A stretch of DNA of 64,000 nucleotides from Humulus lupulus (taxonomy: Eukaryota > Streptophyta > Magnoliopsida > Rosales > Cannabaceae), in assembly GCF_963169125.1 (NCBI RefSeq), contig NC_084794.1, positions 225,367,409-225,431,408 of the forward strand, written 5' to 3'. The notes under the pieces are model-generated. The model saw nothing but the letters and a program-made list of their open reading frames with translations. It had not been told where the DNA came from and made no database searches. The first letter of the stretch is position 1. Every line of letters begins with the position of its first letter. Made by a program: the position numbers and the translations under genes. Below are positions 22,434 through 32,575 of the stretch, piece by piece.

Positions 22434-23366
22434 GTGGAATTTTTTAAGGAGAAGCAGGAGTTGTTTGCCTGGTCGCATAAAGAAATGGTTGGGATTAACC
22501 CAGCAGTTATCATCCATGTCTTGAATATAGACAAAAAATTTCCACTAGTGCAACAAAAAAGGAGGCTGCTCGACAAAGACAGATCAAAGGCATTAAAAGA
22601 GGAAGTCGAGAAGCTAAAGGAGAACGGATTCATCAGGGTAGCATTTTATCCATCTTGGGTCTCTAATCCTGTACTGGTTCCCAAGCCGAATGGCAAGTGG
22701 AGGACGTGCGTGGATTTCACAGACCTCAATAAAGTCTGCCCAAAGGATTGTTTCCCACTCCCAAGGATCGACCAGGTGGTCGATGCCACATCAGGGCATG
22801 ATATTTTATCATTCAAGGATGCATACTCTGGGTACAATCAAATTAGTATTCATCCACCTGACAAGGATCACACTAGCTTTCGAACTGATACAGGGCTTTA
22901 CTGTTACAAAGTAATGCCTTTCGGTTTGAAAAAGGCTGGTGCAACTTACCAGCGATTGGTCAACCACATGTTCAAAGACCCGATCGGTGTTAACATTGAA
23001 GTATATGTCGATGACATGCTGGTCAAGTTGAAGAAGGCAGAAGAGCACATCAGGGACCTACAAGAATGCTTCAACATCTTGAACAAATATCAGATGAAGC
23101 TAAATCCCCTCAAGTGTTCATTCGGTGTTGGATCGGGAAAATTTTTGGGATTCATAGTAAACTCGCGAGGTATCGAAGCTAATCCCGAAAAGATCAAGGC
23201 CCTGATCGAGATGAAGTCTCACGCCAAAATTAAAGATGCTCAAAGCCTCACCAGAAGGATTGTCGCTTTGAGTAGATTCATCTCCAAATCAACGGACAAG
23301 TGTGTTCCATTTTTTAATCTACTCAGGGGCAACAAGAAGTTCGAGTGGACAGAAGAATGCGAGTAG
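22434..23366 (+). pseudogene. Reverse transcriptase domain of element C
   Basis: A 310-residue open frame with all main RT blocks: WRTCVDFTDLNKVCPKD, LPRIDQVVDATSGHD, FKDAYSGYNQI, YCYKVMPFGLKKAGATYQ and YVDDMLVKLK with both catalytic Asp, then FLGFIVNSRGIEANPEKI. A TAG at 23364-23366 ends it where the polyprotein would continue into RNase H. It is the best kept domain of the element. Confidence 0.92.
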
Positions 23367-24250
23367 GATTTTCAGGCGCCAAAGTCTCATATACTGCAAC
23401 CATCAATCTTGTCCAAACCGGTCGAAAAAGAAACTTTGTTCATCTACTTGGCAGTCACGGAATATGCTGCTAGCGCAGTTTTGATCAGAGAGGAGGACCA
23501 TGTCCAAAAAGTGGTGTATTATATAAGCAAGAGGCTAGTAGGAGCAGAGTCGCGGTATCCGCCCATTGAGAAATTAGCATATTTCTTGATTCTGGCCTCC
23601 AGAAAACTGCGACCGTACTTTCAAGCTCACCCCATCGTGGTACTTACCGACCATCCATTACAGCAAGTCCTGCAGAAACCAGAAGTCGCTGGTCGATTAT
23701 TGAAATGGGCGGTCGAATTTGGGCAATTCGATATTTCTTATTCACCCCGAGCAGCTATGAAGGGACGGGCTCTGGCAGACTTTGTTGCAAAATTCACTGT
23801 AATCCAGGATACTGAGCCGATAGAGGAGCCTGGACTCCAAAACCAAGCTCCTTCATGGAAATTGTACGTAGACGGCTCTTCCAACGAGCACAATGCTGGA
23901 GCGGGTTTAATCTTGGTCACCCCCAAAGGACATTGATTCCATTGTGCAATCATAATTGACTTCACAGTGTCCAATAACGAAGCCGAATATGAGGCCCTGC
24001 TTGCAGGATTAAGATTAGCCAATATGGATATAAATTCGCTTAAGATCTACAGTGACTCCCAGCTGGTGGTTAATCAAATTATTGGAGAGTACCAAGCCCG
24101 AGGTCTTAAGATGGCTACTTATATGAACAAAGAAAAGGACTTATTGGCACATTTCGAAAAATATACTCTCCAGCAAGTACCTCGCAATCAGAATTCAAAT
24201 GTCGATGCTTTAGCCAAGTTAGCAAGCGTGAAAGATGCTGACACCTTGAA
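23367..24250 (+). pseudogene. Two RNase H domains of element C
   Basis: First domain (about 23400-23800): YLAVTEYAASAVLIREEDH, VYYISKRL, LTDHPLQQVLQKP, ALADFVAKFT. Second domain (about 23850-24250): [40 protein letters not shown] and [11 protein letters not shown], keeping the D, E and D pattern of RNase H. A TGA at 23934-23936 cuts the second. The duplication of RNase H agrees with element B. Confidence 0.88.
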
Positions 24251-25564
24251 CATAGTACCAGTTGAGCATTTGTCTGCACCAAGCATTCAAGCAGAAGAGT
24301 CTTCCCTGGTAATCCAAGCGACAAACACGTGGATGACGCCCTTCATTAAATACCTAGAGCAAGGAGTGCTACCGGCAGACAGAAACAAAGCAAGAACCCT
24401 CCAGAGGCAGTCGGCTCGATTCATTCTGGTCGATGGAGTTTTGTACAAGAGAGGGTACTTGATGCCACTTTTAAGGTGTGTTTCAAAGGAAAAGGGCAAG
24501 GAACTAATGCGAGAAGTCCATGAAGGTTTCTGCGAAGATCATGCTGGGGGGCAGAGTTTGTCAAAAAAGATCCTAAGGCAAGGATACTTGTGGGCCACTA
24601 TGAATGAGGACTCTGTGGATTTTGTTCAAAAATGTGACAAGTGCCAAAGGTTCTCCAAGATACCATGAGCTGCCCCTAATGAGCTCAAACAGATGCAATG
24701 CCCGTGGCCATTCATAGTATGGGGGATAGATTTGATCGGGTTTTTACCCACAGGAAAAGGCAATGGCAAGTATGCAGTGGTTGTTGTTGACTACTTTACA
24801 AAGTGGGCCAAAGCTGAGCCACTTGCAACAATAACGACCAAGAAGGTGCTAGATTTTGTGGTCAAGAACATTGTGTGTCAACATGGGTTGCCAAGAAAGA
24901 TTGTCTCAGATAATTGCACACAATTTGGCAGTGATATGTTCATGGATTTTTGCGAGACGCACGGGATTATCAAGATTTCTTCATCGGTAGCTCATCCGTA
25001 AGCAAATGGACAGGATGAAGCTGTCAACAAAACCCTGAAGGACACCATAAAGAAAAGGCTTGAAGAAGCAAAGGGGGCATGGTCAGAACAGCTATTGGAA
25101 GTCCTTTGGTCGTATAGGACGTCCCATCGAACAGCAACAGGCCATACTCCATTTTCTTTGGCCTATGGATATGAAGCCATGTTGCATGTTTAATTTGACC
25201 CACCATCACATAGAAGGTTGGCATACGATCAGAGTGTTAATAGTCAGTTATTGATGGAATCTTTGGATTTGGTCAATGAAAGACGTGAGCAAGCTCAGCT
25301 TCGAGTGGAAGCTTACTAGCAAAAGGTCGCTCGGTATTTCAACTCTAAAGTGCGTGAATGAAAATCTAATGTGGGAGATTTGGTACTTAGAAGAGTTTTT
25401 CTTAACACCTGCGATCAAGTTGTCGGAGTGCTTGGACCGAACTGGGAGGGTCCGTATCAAATTGAAGAAGTCCTCCAGCCAGGCACCTATAAACTTGCTC
25501 GCTTGAATGGAGATCTCATTCCCCGCTATTGGAATGGAGAACACCTGCGCAAGTATTATCAATA
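24251..25564 (+). pseudogene. Integrase of element C
   Basis: The zinc domain is complete in pattern: [11 protein letters not shown], then QKCDKCQ (H, H, C, C). The core has GIDLIG, SDNCTQF and DEAVNK, giving D, D and E; the usual Gly after SDN is Cys here. The C-terminal part has ARYFNSKV, GDLVLRRVF and GPNWEGPY, ending LRKYYQ and TAA. In-frame stops: 24666, 24999, 25191, 25317 and 25359. No frameshift is seen. Confidence 0.9.
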
Positions 25565-26201
25565 AAACAATTCTTTTTAAAGAATTGTCTTGTATTAATT
25601 TCACTTCTTCAAGTTTATGAACAAGGGTTAGTCAGTCATATGACTAGTCACTTATAAGTGTAAGATCAATTTTTGATCACTCTTATAGACACGATTGTCC
25701 ATTTATTACGAGAAATAAAAGGAACTGTGCGCAGCCGGTTATTCTTGCCAATTATTGTATTTATTACAAGTATTTGCTCATTACGAGCAGTAATGTTTGA
25801 ATAGGACTTGGTCATGGCAAGTGACCGAGGACCTTAAGCTCCTCAATCAGTTGGGGGGCATATAAGGTACTAAGCAAGCAAAGCATATCAACAGGCATAT
25901 TCAAACACACAAGCAAAATAAAGGAAAGCATACTACAGTAATTAGAGTATTTTTCAAAATTTTGTTTAAATTTTGTCAAATAAAAAAAAAAGTGTTATGC
26001 TAAGTTCGGTCATGCGAACAGATGTTACAATCAATTGCAAATATTATAACGTTAAAATAGAAATGTGTTACACTGCGAGCATTTGTTGCTCAGATGTAAC
26101 TATTAACTAAAAGGAAGTTGCCCTACACAGCAAAACATTGTCTTTACATCACGAACCATGGTTCGTATGTCCTAGTTACAAATCAAAATAAATAAGTAAA
26201 G
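25565..26201 (+). other. Spacer between integrase and antisense gene in element C, with internal polypurine tract
   Basis: No gene. At 25849-25865 it holds AGTTGGGGGGCATATAA, matching the internal tract of element B. Short inverted words such as AGTCATATGACT lie near 25630-25650. Confidence 0.55.
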
Positions 26202-28898
26202 TTATTGAGCGGCAGGAGCAGCTGGAGGATCTTGCTGGGGCTGCTGGTCGACTGTGGTCCCAGCATCCTCTTCGACGCCTTCAATGCCTGTCGCCAAAGA
26301 GATCTTAGGGGATTCCTGAGCTTTCTCTTCTTCTTCTTCTTCCAGGCGAGCAATGCACTTTGCCAGCTCAGCCTGCTTCATATGCTCTGGTAAATAGTCA
26401 AAGTTCGCCTCGGGGTTGCTTTTCCAGAACATGTAGAAGCCGTTGAACGTCGCTCCCTTGAACTTCTCTAGGTTTCGAGAGTTGGTTTCTTTGAGCAGTT
26501 TGACACGCTTTTCCTACTCGGCAATTTCTTTTCTGCTAATCACCAAGTCGTCCTGGAGTTTGGAGGCCTCTTTGAAATTCAGCACCAAAGCCTCCTTATA
26601 TTTCTCTTTGATCTCAGTGATTTTAACCAAGGCCTCCTGTTGTTGCTTCAGCTCCTCGCCCAGTTTAGCAGCTTTCTCCTCAGCCACTCTCAGCTACTCG
26701 GCATGTTTAGCCTCGACCGCCTTGAGCTGCTCGACGTGTCTGGCCTCGACCGCCTTAATCTTCTCAGCGAGTCTTTCCTCAACTGTCCTAATCTGTTCAG
26801 CATGCTTGGCAACAATCTCCTCCGACCGACACCAACCAGTACTCATGGTCAGAATTCCCTGCAATTAGAAAGAAAAAAAAAAGTAATGTTGTTAGTATGA
26901 GTAAAATGGCAAGATAGACAACTAAAGCACAACAAAAATGGCAACTTACATTGAGTACTTCATTCAACGCGCAGCTGAAAATTTGGTCGATCTTCATGGA
27001 GGAGACATTGTTGAAGGCTTCCTGGCTACACCGGTGTCTTGATAGTTTCTTCAGCTTGTCGTTAGCTGAGTTGTAAGCTGTGTTCAGGATAGCCTCGGTC
27101 TGAGTCTTTCCTGACAGAGCAGGAGGACTTAGGTTGCGAGGAGCTGGAGGAGTCGGGTCGAGGGGAGTTGGAGGAGTTGGGTCGAGGGGAACCGGAGGAG
27201 GGGTCGTGTCCTTGGAAAGTGGTGGCGTAGGAGGATCCTTAGTCCAAGCCCTTTTCTTGGAGGGGTCGCTACTGCTTTCCCCGGGGTGTCGCCTGCTTGC
27301 TTTCTTTCTGCTCGCAACAGCTTCGGCATTGATGTTACTATACAAGTTAAATGCCTCTCCGGAAGGCACAACTGTAGGATGGAAACAAATGATCAAAAAA
27401 TATAAATTAAGTTACTTAAAAAAGCAAGGGAATAAGAGCAAGAAAAATTCTAAGTAGTATACCCGAGCTATTATTACTGGTCGATACATTATTTATGGTA
27501 CTACTGCTACACTTACTCTCTGCCTCGAAGAAGTCTAAATTTAAACTATTGATCGCAAATTTAAAATTGTCGTCCCCGTCAAATAAATGACAGGGAATGG
27601 GCAAGTTTTCTAAAAGTGAGAAGTCAGTACCATTCTCGTCAGAAGACTCGAGTATGGGCTCGGGGTACTCTGGGAGTTTTTGCTTGCCCTTCCCATGTTG
27701 GGAAGGGGTAGTAGCAACCTATGGGATGCTGGAGGGTTCCTTGATGGTCACTCCTATTGCCCGCCATCTTGGGGGTCGTGACACATTCTGTTACTACTCG
27801 GGGATCTCTCCTCCAGTGGAACTTCCTACTATGGACTCCCTCACTTCCTGGTGAAGTGCTAGGAGGCCGACCAGCCTCAAGTTGCTTTCAGTGACCTCCT
27901 TGACGCTATTCTCGATGTTCATCATGCTGGCCAAGGCTGCAGCCCTTATCTCCATCTCTGGATTAGGGTCTGATCGATACCATGGACCTAGACAATATCA
28001 AAGTTCTAAGGATAGTATAGAAAAGCTAGAAGAAAGTAAACGACTAGTAATTAAGAGATTTACCTCCTCAAGTAAAGGCCAGGTTATCGGCGACCAGGTC
28101 CGTCGTAAGGAAATACTCCTGGAAGTACTTCCCTACATTGGATTTGTACGTGATGTTGCTCAGAAAGGTACGAGCAGACTCTTGGTGGTAGAAGTGAAAG
28201 AATCCCGTGTTGTTGTGGTTGGGGTTAGACTTGAGATCGAACAGGTAGTTGATCTCATGTGGTGTAGGCACGGGCCATTTTTTATGATTGTAAAGGATAC
28301 AGAGTGATGATAGTACTCTATATCCATTGCAAGTAATTTGAAAGGGGGCGACCTCAAAATAATTGGCCAGCCCTTGGAAAAATTCATGCAGAGGCAAGAT
28401 TGCCCCTGCCTCGATGTGGTACCTCGACTAGGCACTGAAGGCGCCTCCGGGCACGTTTGCCCTCTGGTCGGGTGAAGGTTTGACTAGGGTTATCCCAGGA
28501 AGACCGTACTTCTTGAGATAGTTGTTCACCATCCTCGCCGATATGATGCTAGGAGGTGCAACGTACCATTCGACGTCTGGCCTGAGGTCGTCGCAAGGTC
28601 GAGCTTTAGGTTAGATTTCTGGTGGTGAAGTGTTTATAGGCTGAGGGTTAGTAGAAGGTTCCTCAGTACGAGGGGCAGGCTGGTTAGAAGAAGGGTTGGT
28701 TGTTTTCTTTTTTCTATGAGCAGTATATTTCACGCGACGCATGTTTGGTTGACTGGTTGGAGGGCTGGTCGTTGGGTGTTGTTATGAAAATGGTACTTCT
28801 GAAAACGGCAATGACGATTGTTCTTGATCCTCAAACAGTAGCGCAAGAATATCGTCATCAATTGGCCTCTCACCTCCCCAAGGGTCGTGCATGAATAT
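26202..28898 (-). pseudogene. Antisense five-exon gene of element C (gypsy-associated protein with coiled coil)
   Basis: Minus-strand exons: a 5' UTR exon ending at 29391, then 28898-28064, 27987-27463, 27371-26950 and 26858-26202. All introns have GT and AG ends (donors GTAAGT, GTAAAT, GTATAC, GTAAGT; acceptors TCAG, CTAG, ACAG, GCAG). The start is ATG 28892-28890 (MHDPWGGERPIDDDIL), in frame with the conserved block LPLHEFFQGLANYFEVAPFQ and the W-VPTP motif at 28410-28180. Exon 4 is Pro-rich (PPTPPLSKDTTPPPVP). Exon 5 is a long Lys/Glu/Ala coiled coil, then GFYMFWKSNPEANFDYLPEH and a Glu run. In-frame stops lie in exon 2 (three, plus one near its end) and exon 5. It resembles PF04195-type proteins of gypsy elements (from memory). 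Role unknown. Confidence 0.74.
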
Positions 28899-29546
28899 CT
28901 GAGAACAGAAAAGGGGAGATGAGAATCTACAACCAACAGATAGAAGAAGTGGAAACGTTGGGATAACGTTGCTTGTGTATAAAAGTTAAGTGTTTATACG
29001 ACCAACAACATTCTAACGTAAACACTAAAAACATGCGAACAGTTTGGAAAAACATATTAAAAAGCGAAAGTGAAAAGATTTTTCAGGAAAACTTTTCAAC
29101 TCCGAAGACAGGCGAGAAAAACCCAGATTTTTTCGAAAACATAAAAATCAAATTTTTACTTCGATTTTGGGCCCTAAAACAGTATTCCTACTTCCCATGC
29201 CAATTTCTAAGCCTCATTTAGTGTTTTTACTAATTAAAACTCCTATCCTATCATGTTTCTACCTACGAACCCGATTACCCCTGAAAGAATTTTTTCTCAA
29301 GAACATGCAAAAACTCAAACCCGAATACCAGAAAACTCAAGAAATATATGTTGCATTGTATAGCAGAGACAAAGAGATCACGAAACTTACTTGAGTTGCA
29401 GATTGCAAAAGGGTCACGAACGTTGGTTCTTGGGGGTGGACGAAAATGCCTTGGATTACCAAAGTTTTCTGAGGTTTTCTGGTTTTTTCTTCTGAGTTCT
29501 TGAGAAGGAGAAGTTTGGTAAAAGGTAAAAAAACAAGAACAGTGGG

Positions 29547-29555
29547 TTATTTATA
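29547..29555 (-). promoter_or_regulatory. TATA box for the antisense gene of element C
   Basis: Minus-strand TATAAATAA, 177 bases inside the 3' LTR. A GTAAGT donor follows at 29390 and its intron ends at 28899, six bases before the ATG at 28892. Confidence 0.58.
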
Positions 29556-29715
29556 CTGATCGTGGTACAGTTAAAAAGGTATTGATGGGGGTGAGTTTTC
29601 AATACGTGGGGAATCATGTTAGCCATCACAACACTTTTGGGAAACTGCAACGGCCATGATTAGCTACTTTTTCTAAAAGGTGCTGACAGATGTGACAGGT
29701 CAGACGTAGTAAAAT

Positions 29716-29731
29716 AAACTTGGGGGCCAAA
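29716..29731 (+). other. 3' polypurine tract of element C
   Basis: AAACTTGGGGGCCAAA abuts the 3' LTR. Confidence 0.75.
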
Positions 29732-30322
29732 TGTTTACCCGAAAAAGAACTACCTGATGACGTGACAGAATTAACATACACGTGGGAAACACGTGACCAT
29801 TTAAGTGAGTATGATCTGTTCGACCATCGACCAAAAGAAAATTCACTCAGCAGGCAGTATATTTCATGGGCGACCAGTCTGGTCACAGCATTTCATATAT
29901 TTCCTTCAGATATGTAATTGTATATATGTAATAATTGCGATTTCCATTATTATTTAGACACGCCTGTATTAAATATAATTAAGGCCCATCGGCCCATGTA
30001 AAAATCCTTGAGCCTATAAATAAGAATCAAAGGGCTCAAGAGATGGGACTTTTCTGGGGGACTTTTTGAACTTCGGAATTCTAAGAGAGAAAGATAGTGT
30101 TTTTATACACCATACTTGTATTCATCCTGAGGCTTGTGAAACTCGTGAACCCTAGTTCATTGATCACAGTTCTTGGGATTCTACATTAATAAGAACACTA
30201 AGGGGACGTAGGTTATTACCATCTGCTGGGGCCGAACCACTATAAATATTTTGTGTTGTTTATCTTTTTGTCTTGATTTCATCTCATTTCAATCATTTTA
30301 CTTACCAAATCAAGAGTCAACA
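29732..30322 (+). repeat. 3' LTR of element C
   Basis: TGTTTACCC to GTCAACA, followed by the ATATG duplication. It lacks about 15 bases near the inner end that the 5' LTR has. Confidence 0.93.
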
Positions 30323-31090
30323 ATATGATTTATCTATTTTCTCATGATTTATCATATTTATATAAAGGAGAGCTTTGGAGAGGTGATGTGACATTCTATA
30401 ATTTTTTAGAGCTATTGTATCTATTTTATTAGAATTTAGGTGAATTTGAGTTTTATTTGTGTATGTTGAGGAATGATTTTTTTGGGTAAAAATCTCACAT
30501 GGTTTACAAACCATCTATATATCTATATAAAGGAGAGCTTTGGAGAGGTTATGTGGCATTCTATGATTTTTTTTTTTTTTAGAACTTATCTATGTTATTA
30601 GAATTTAGGTGAATTTGAGTTTCATTTGTGTATGTTGAGCAATGATGTTTTTTTTTTATATAAAGGAGAGCATTGGAGAGGTGATGTGGCATTTTATGAT
30701 TTTTTTTAGAGCTATTTTTTTTAGAATTTAGGTGAATTTGAGTTTTATTTGTGTATGTTGAGCAATGATTTTTCTTTTTGGTAAAATCTCACATGGTTTA
30801 CAAACCATTGGGTTGTTATACTTGTAGGCTATAAATAAAGTATTTTTTTCATTCCCTTTGATTTGTCCAACAATTTTATTTTCTTAAATTGGGTTATTGA
30901 TTAATATAATCTTACCCAATTAGTTAATGTTTTAAGTTCATCAAATTCTTATCAATATCAAAATTAGTACTTATCAATAATAAAATTAGTATTACTTGTC
31001 AATATTAAAATTAATATTTTTTCTTATATGAGTAATATATTTCTCACATGGTCTAAAAACTATTGAAGTGTTATACTTTACAAACCATTG
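30323..31090 (+). repeat. Helitron-like tandem units, second family
   Basis: Three related units start with TATATAAAGGAGAGC near 30358, 30523 and 30657, each followed by TTGGAGAGGT-ATGT-ACATT and later GAATTTAGGTGAATTTGAGT. TCTCACATGGTTTACAAACC recurs. They share the start word and the CCCACATGGTTTACAAACC end word with the array before element C but differ inside. No Helitron helicase gene is present, so any Helitron link is non-autonomous and tentative. Confidence 0.6.
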
Positions 31091-31388
31091 GGTTGTTATA
31101 TTTTAAAAAAAATTTATGTTCACATATAAAAGATTATATATTTTGTAAGAGGCATATAAAAAGATTATATATTGTGGTGATATTTAGTTCTTTTGAATAA
31201 AATTTATATAGACGCTATAACACGCCAATAAGTTTAAGATAATAGAAAGAAAAAAAATTAAAATCCTATAATATTAATTTTATTTTATTGTGTAATGATT
31301 TATCTTTTGTGCTAATTGCATAAGACAAAAGAAAAAGAATTGTGATACTTTAAATAATTTCTCATATTTTTCATATAAGAATTAGAAA
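31091..31388. other. AT-rich spacer
   Basis: AT-rich, no gene. ATTAGAAA at 31381-31388 is the left copy of the MULE1 target duplication. Confidence 0.6.
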
Positions 31389-32575
31389 GGGAAACTCCAT
31401 GAATTGGCCCTATTTTATAGGCTAATACTAACTCTAACCCCACTTTAATGTTTCTCATGTTTTTAACCTTATACACATGTGAAAGGACTAACTTACCCTT
31501 ATTAACATTAGGGCTTCTTCCTCCCTTTTTTTCCCTTCCCATTTCGTTTTCAGCCACATTCTCTCTCTTCCTTCTCTCTCACAAAGAGAACAAACACTCT
31601 TTATTCTCCCTCTCTCTCAAATCATCATCAAAGAGAGATCATCACCATTTTTCTTCTCACGAAGCTTTGGAAAGTAATGTAATCTATCACAATTTTTTTT
31701 CTTCTCACCCAAGTTGAAGAAGATTGAAGATTAAAGAAAAATCATCTCACAAACTTGAAGAACTGTGAACATTTGATTTGACAATGAGTAAGTTTTTTTT
31801 TATTTATAGGTTATGGGTGTCTTGTGTAATAGTTTAAATAGAATTTTCAAACTACTTTATACTAAAAAATCTGTGAAAATAAATAATTTTATGTTGAGAT
31901 GACGAATTTTTTATTGATTTTTGCGATTTAGGTCACTGCGTTCACACATTGTTCAAACGATTTCACACATTATTCACACTTGGTTCACACATGATTCATA
32001 CTTGGTTCACGCGTACTTCACACATGATTCACAAATGATTCACACTTGGTTCACACATGATTTACACTTGGTTCACACATAATTCACATATGATTTACAC
32101 TTTGTTCATATATGGTTCACACACGATTCACACTTGGTTCACACATAGTTCAATGATTTCCACAATTTAGGTCACTGCGCTCACACATTGTTCAAACGAG
32201 TTCACACATTATTCACACTTGGTTCACACTTGGTTTGCGCATACTTCACACATGATTCACACTTGGTTCACACATGATTCACATATGGTTTACACATTGT
32301 TCACACATGCATGCTTCACACACAGTTCACACACACGTTTCACACTTGGTTCACACATGCTTGCTTCACACGTTTATTTCTTATTTCTTTTGGCTAGTTT
32401 TACCTAATAACCTTTGGGTTCCGAACCTTTTGTCATATGTTATACAAGTCAAACACATATAAATATTGTGGTGTTATATAATGGATCGTGGGAACAAGTT
32501 TTGAACGAAGGTTGGTCATTTAGTGCGAAACAAATCAAGGGTGTGAAGGTGCCAAAGACTATCACTTACAATAGT
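31389..32575 (+). repeat. Left terminal inverted repeat of MULE1 (outer part)
   Basis: Aligns inverted with 36540-37704 almost base for base, through a CT-rich leader (31500-31640), two 11-bp repeat blocks and the start of the transposase frame at 32414. Confidence 0.88.
31941..32390 (+). repeat. Helically spaced 11-bp repeats in MULE1 left arm
   Basis: Block 1 (31941-32148) is 19 consecutive units, all 11 bases except one of 10. Units alternate mainly between TTCACACATGA and TTCACACTTGG. Block 2 (32180-32390) starts with the same lead-in (TTTAGGTCACTGCG, then CTCACACATTG) and has about 17 units with a few of 13 or 15. The right arm carries the same arrays inverted at about 36740-37165. Confidence 0.92.

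Larger units (their letters stand above)
18684..30322 (+). mobile_element. Element C: complete but defective Tat-like Ty3/gypsy retrotransposon
   Basis: 11.6 kb with LTRs at 18684-19291 (608 bp) and 29732-30322 (591 bp; a 15-base difference near the inner end accounts for most of the gap) and a 5-bp duplication ATATG (18679-18683, 30323-30327). Taking it out restores TTATATATG-ATTTATC as seen at 17818-17835. Gene order equals that of element B, including a second RNase H and an antisense gene. From 22434 to 25564 pol stays in one frame and is broken only by stops, so this copy has fewer indels than element B. Confidence 0.93.

Noticed and set aside
26443..26900. Plus-strand Leu/Ser-rich frames in element C that look membrane-like
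   Set aside because: They are the reverse reading of the coiled-coil exon of the antisense gene; Glu/Lys/Ala codons read backwards give Leu/Phe/Ser.
31941..32390. CRISPR-like appearance of short regular repeats
   Set aside because: Units are contiguous with no unique spacers, and the genome is a plant.
32219..32462. His/Thr/Phe-rich frames in the MULE1 left arm (and 36609-36863 in the right arm)
   Set aside because: They are translations of the 11-bp repeat array, whose period is not a multiple of three; start and frame are chance.
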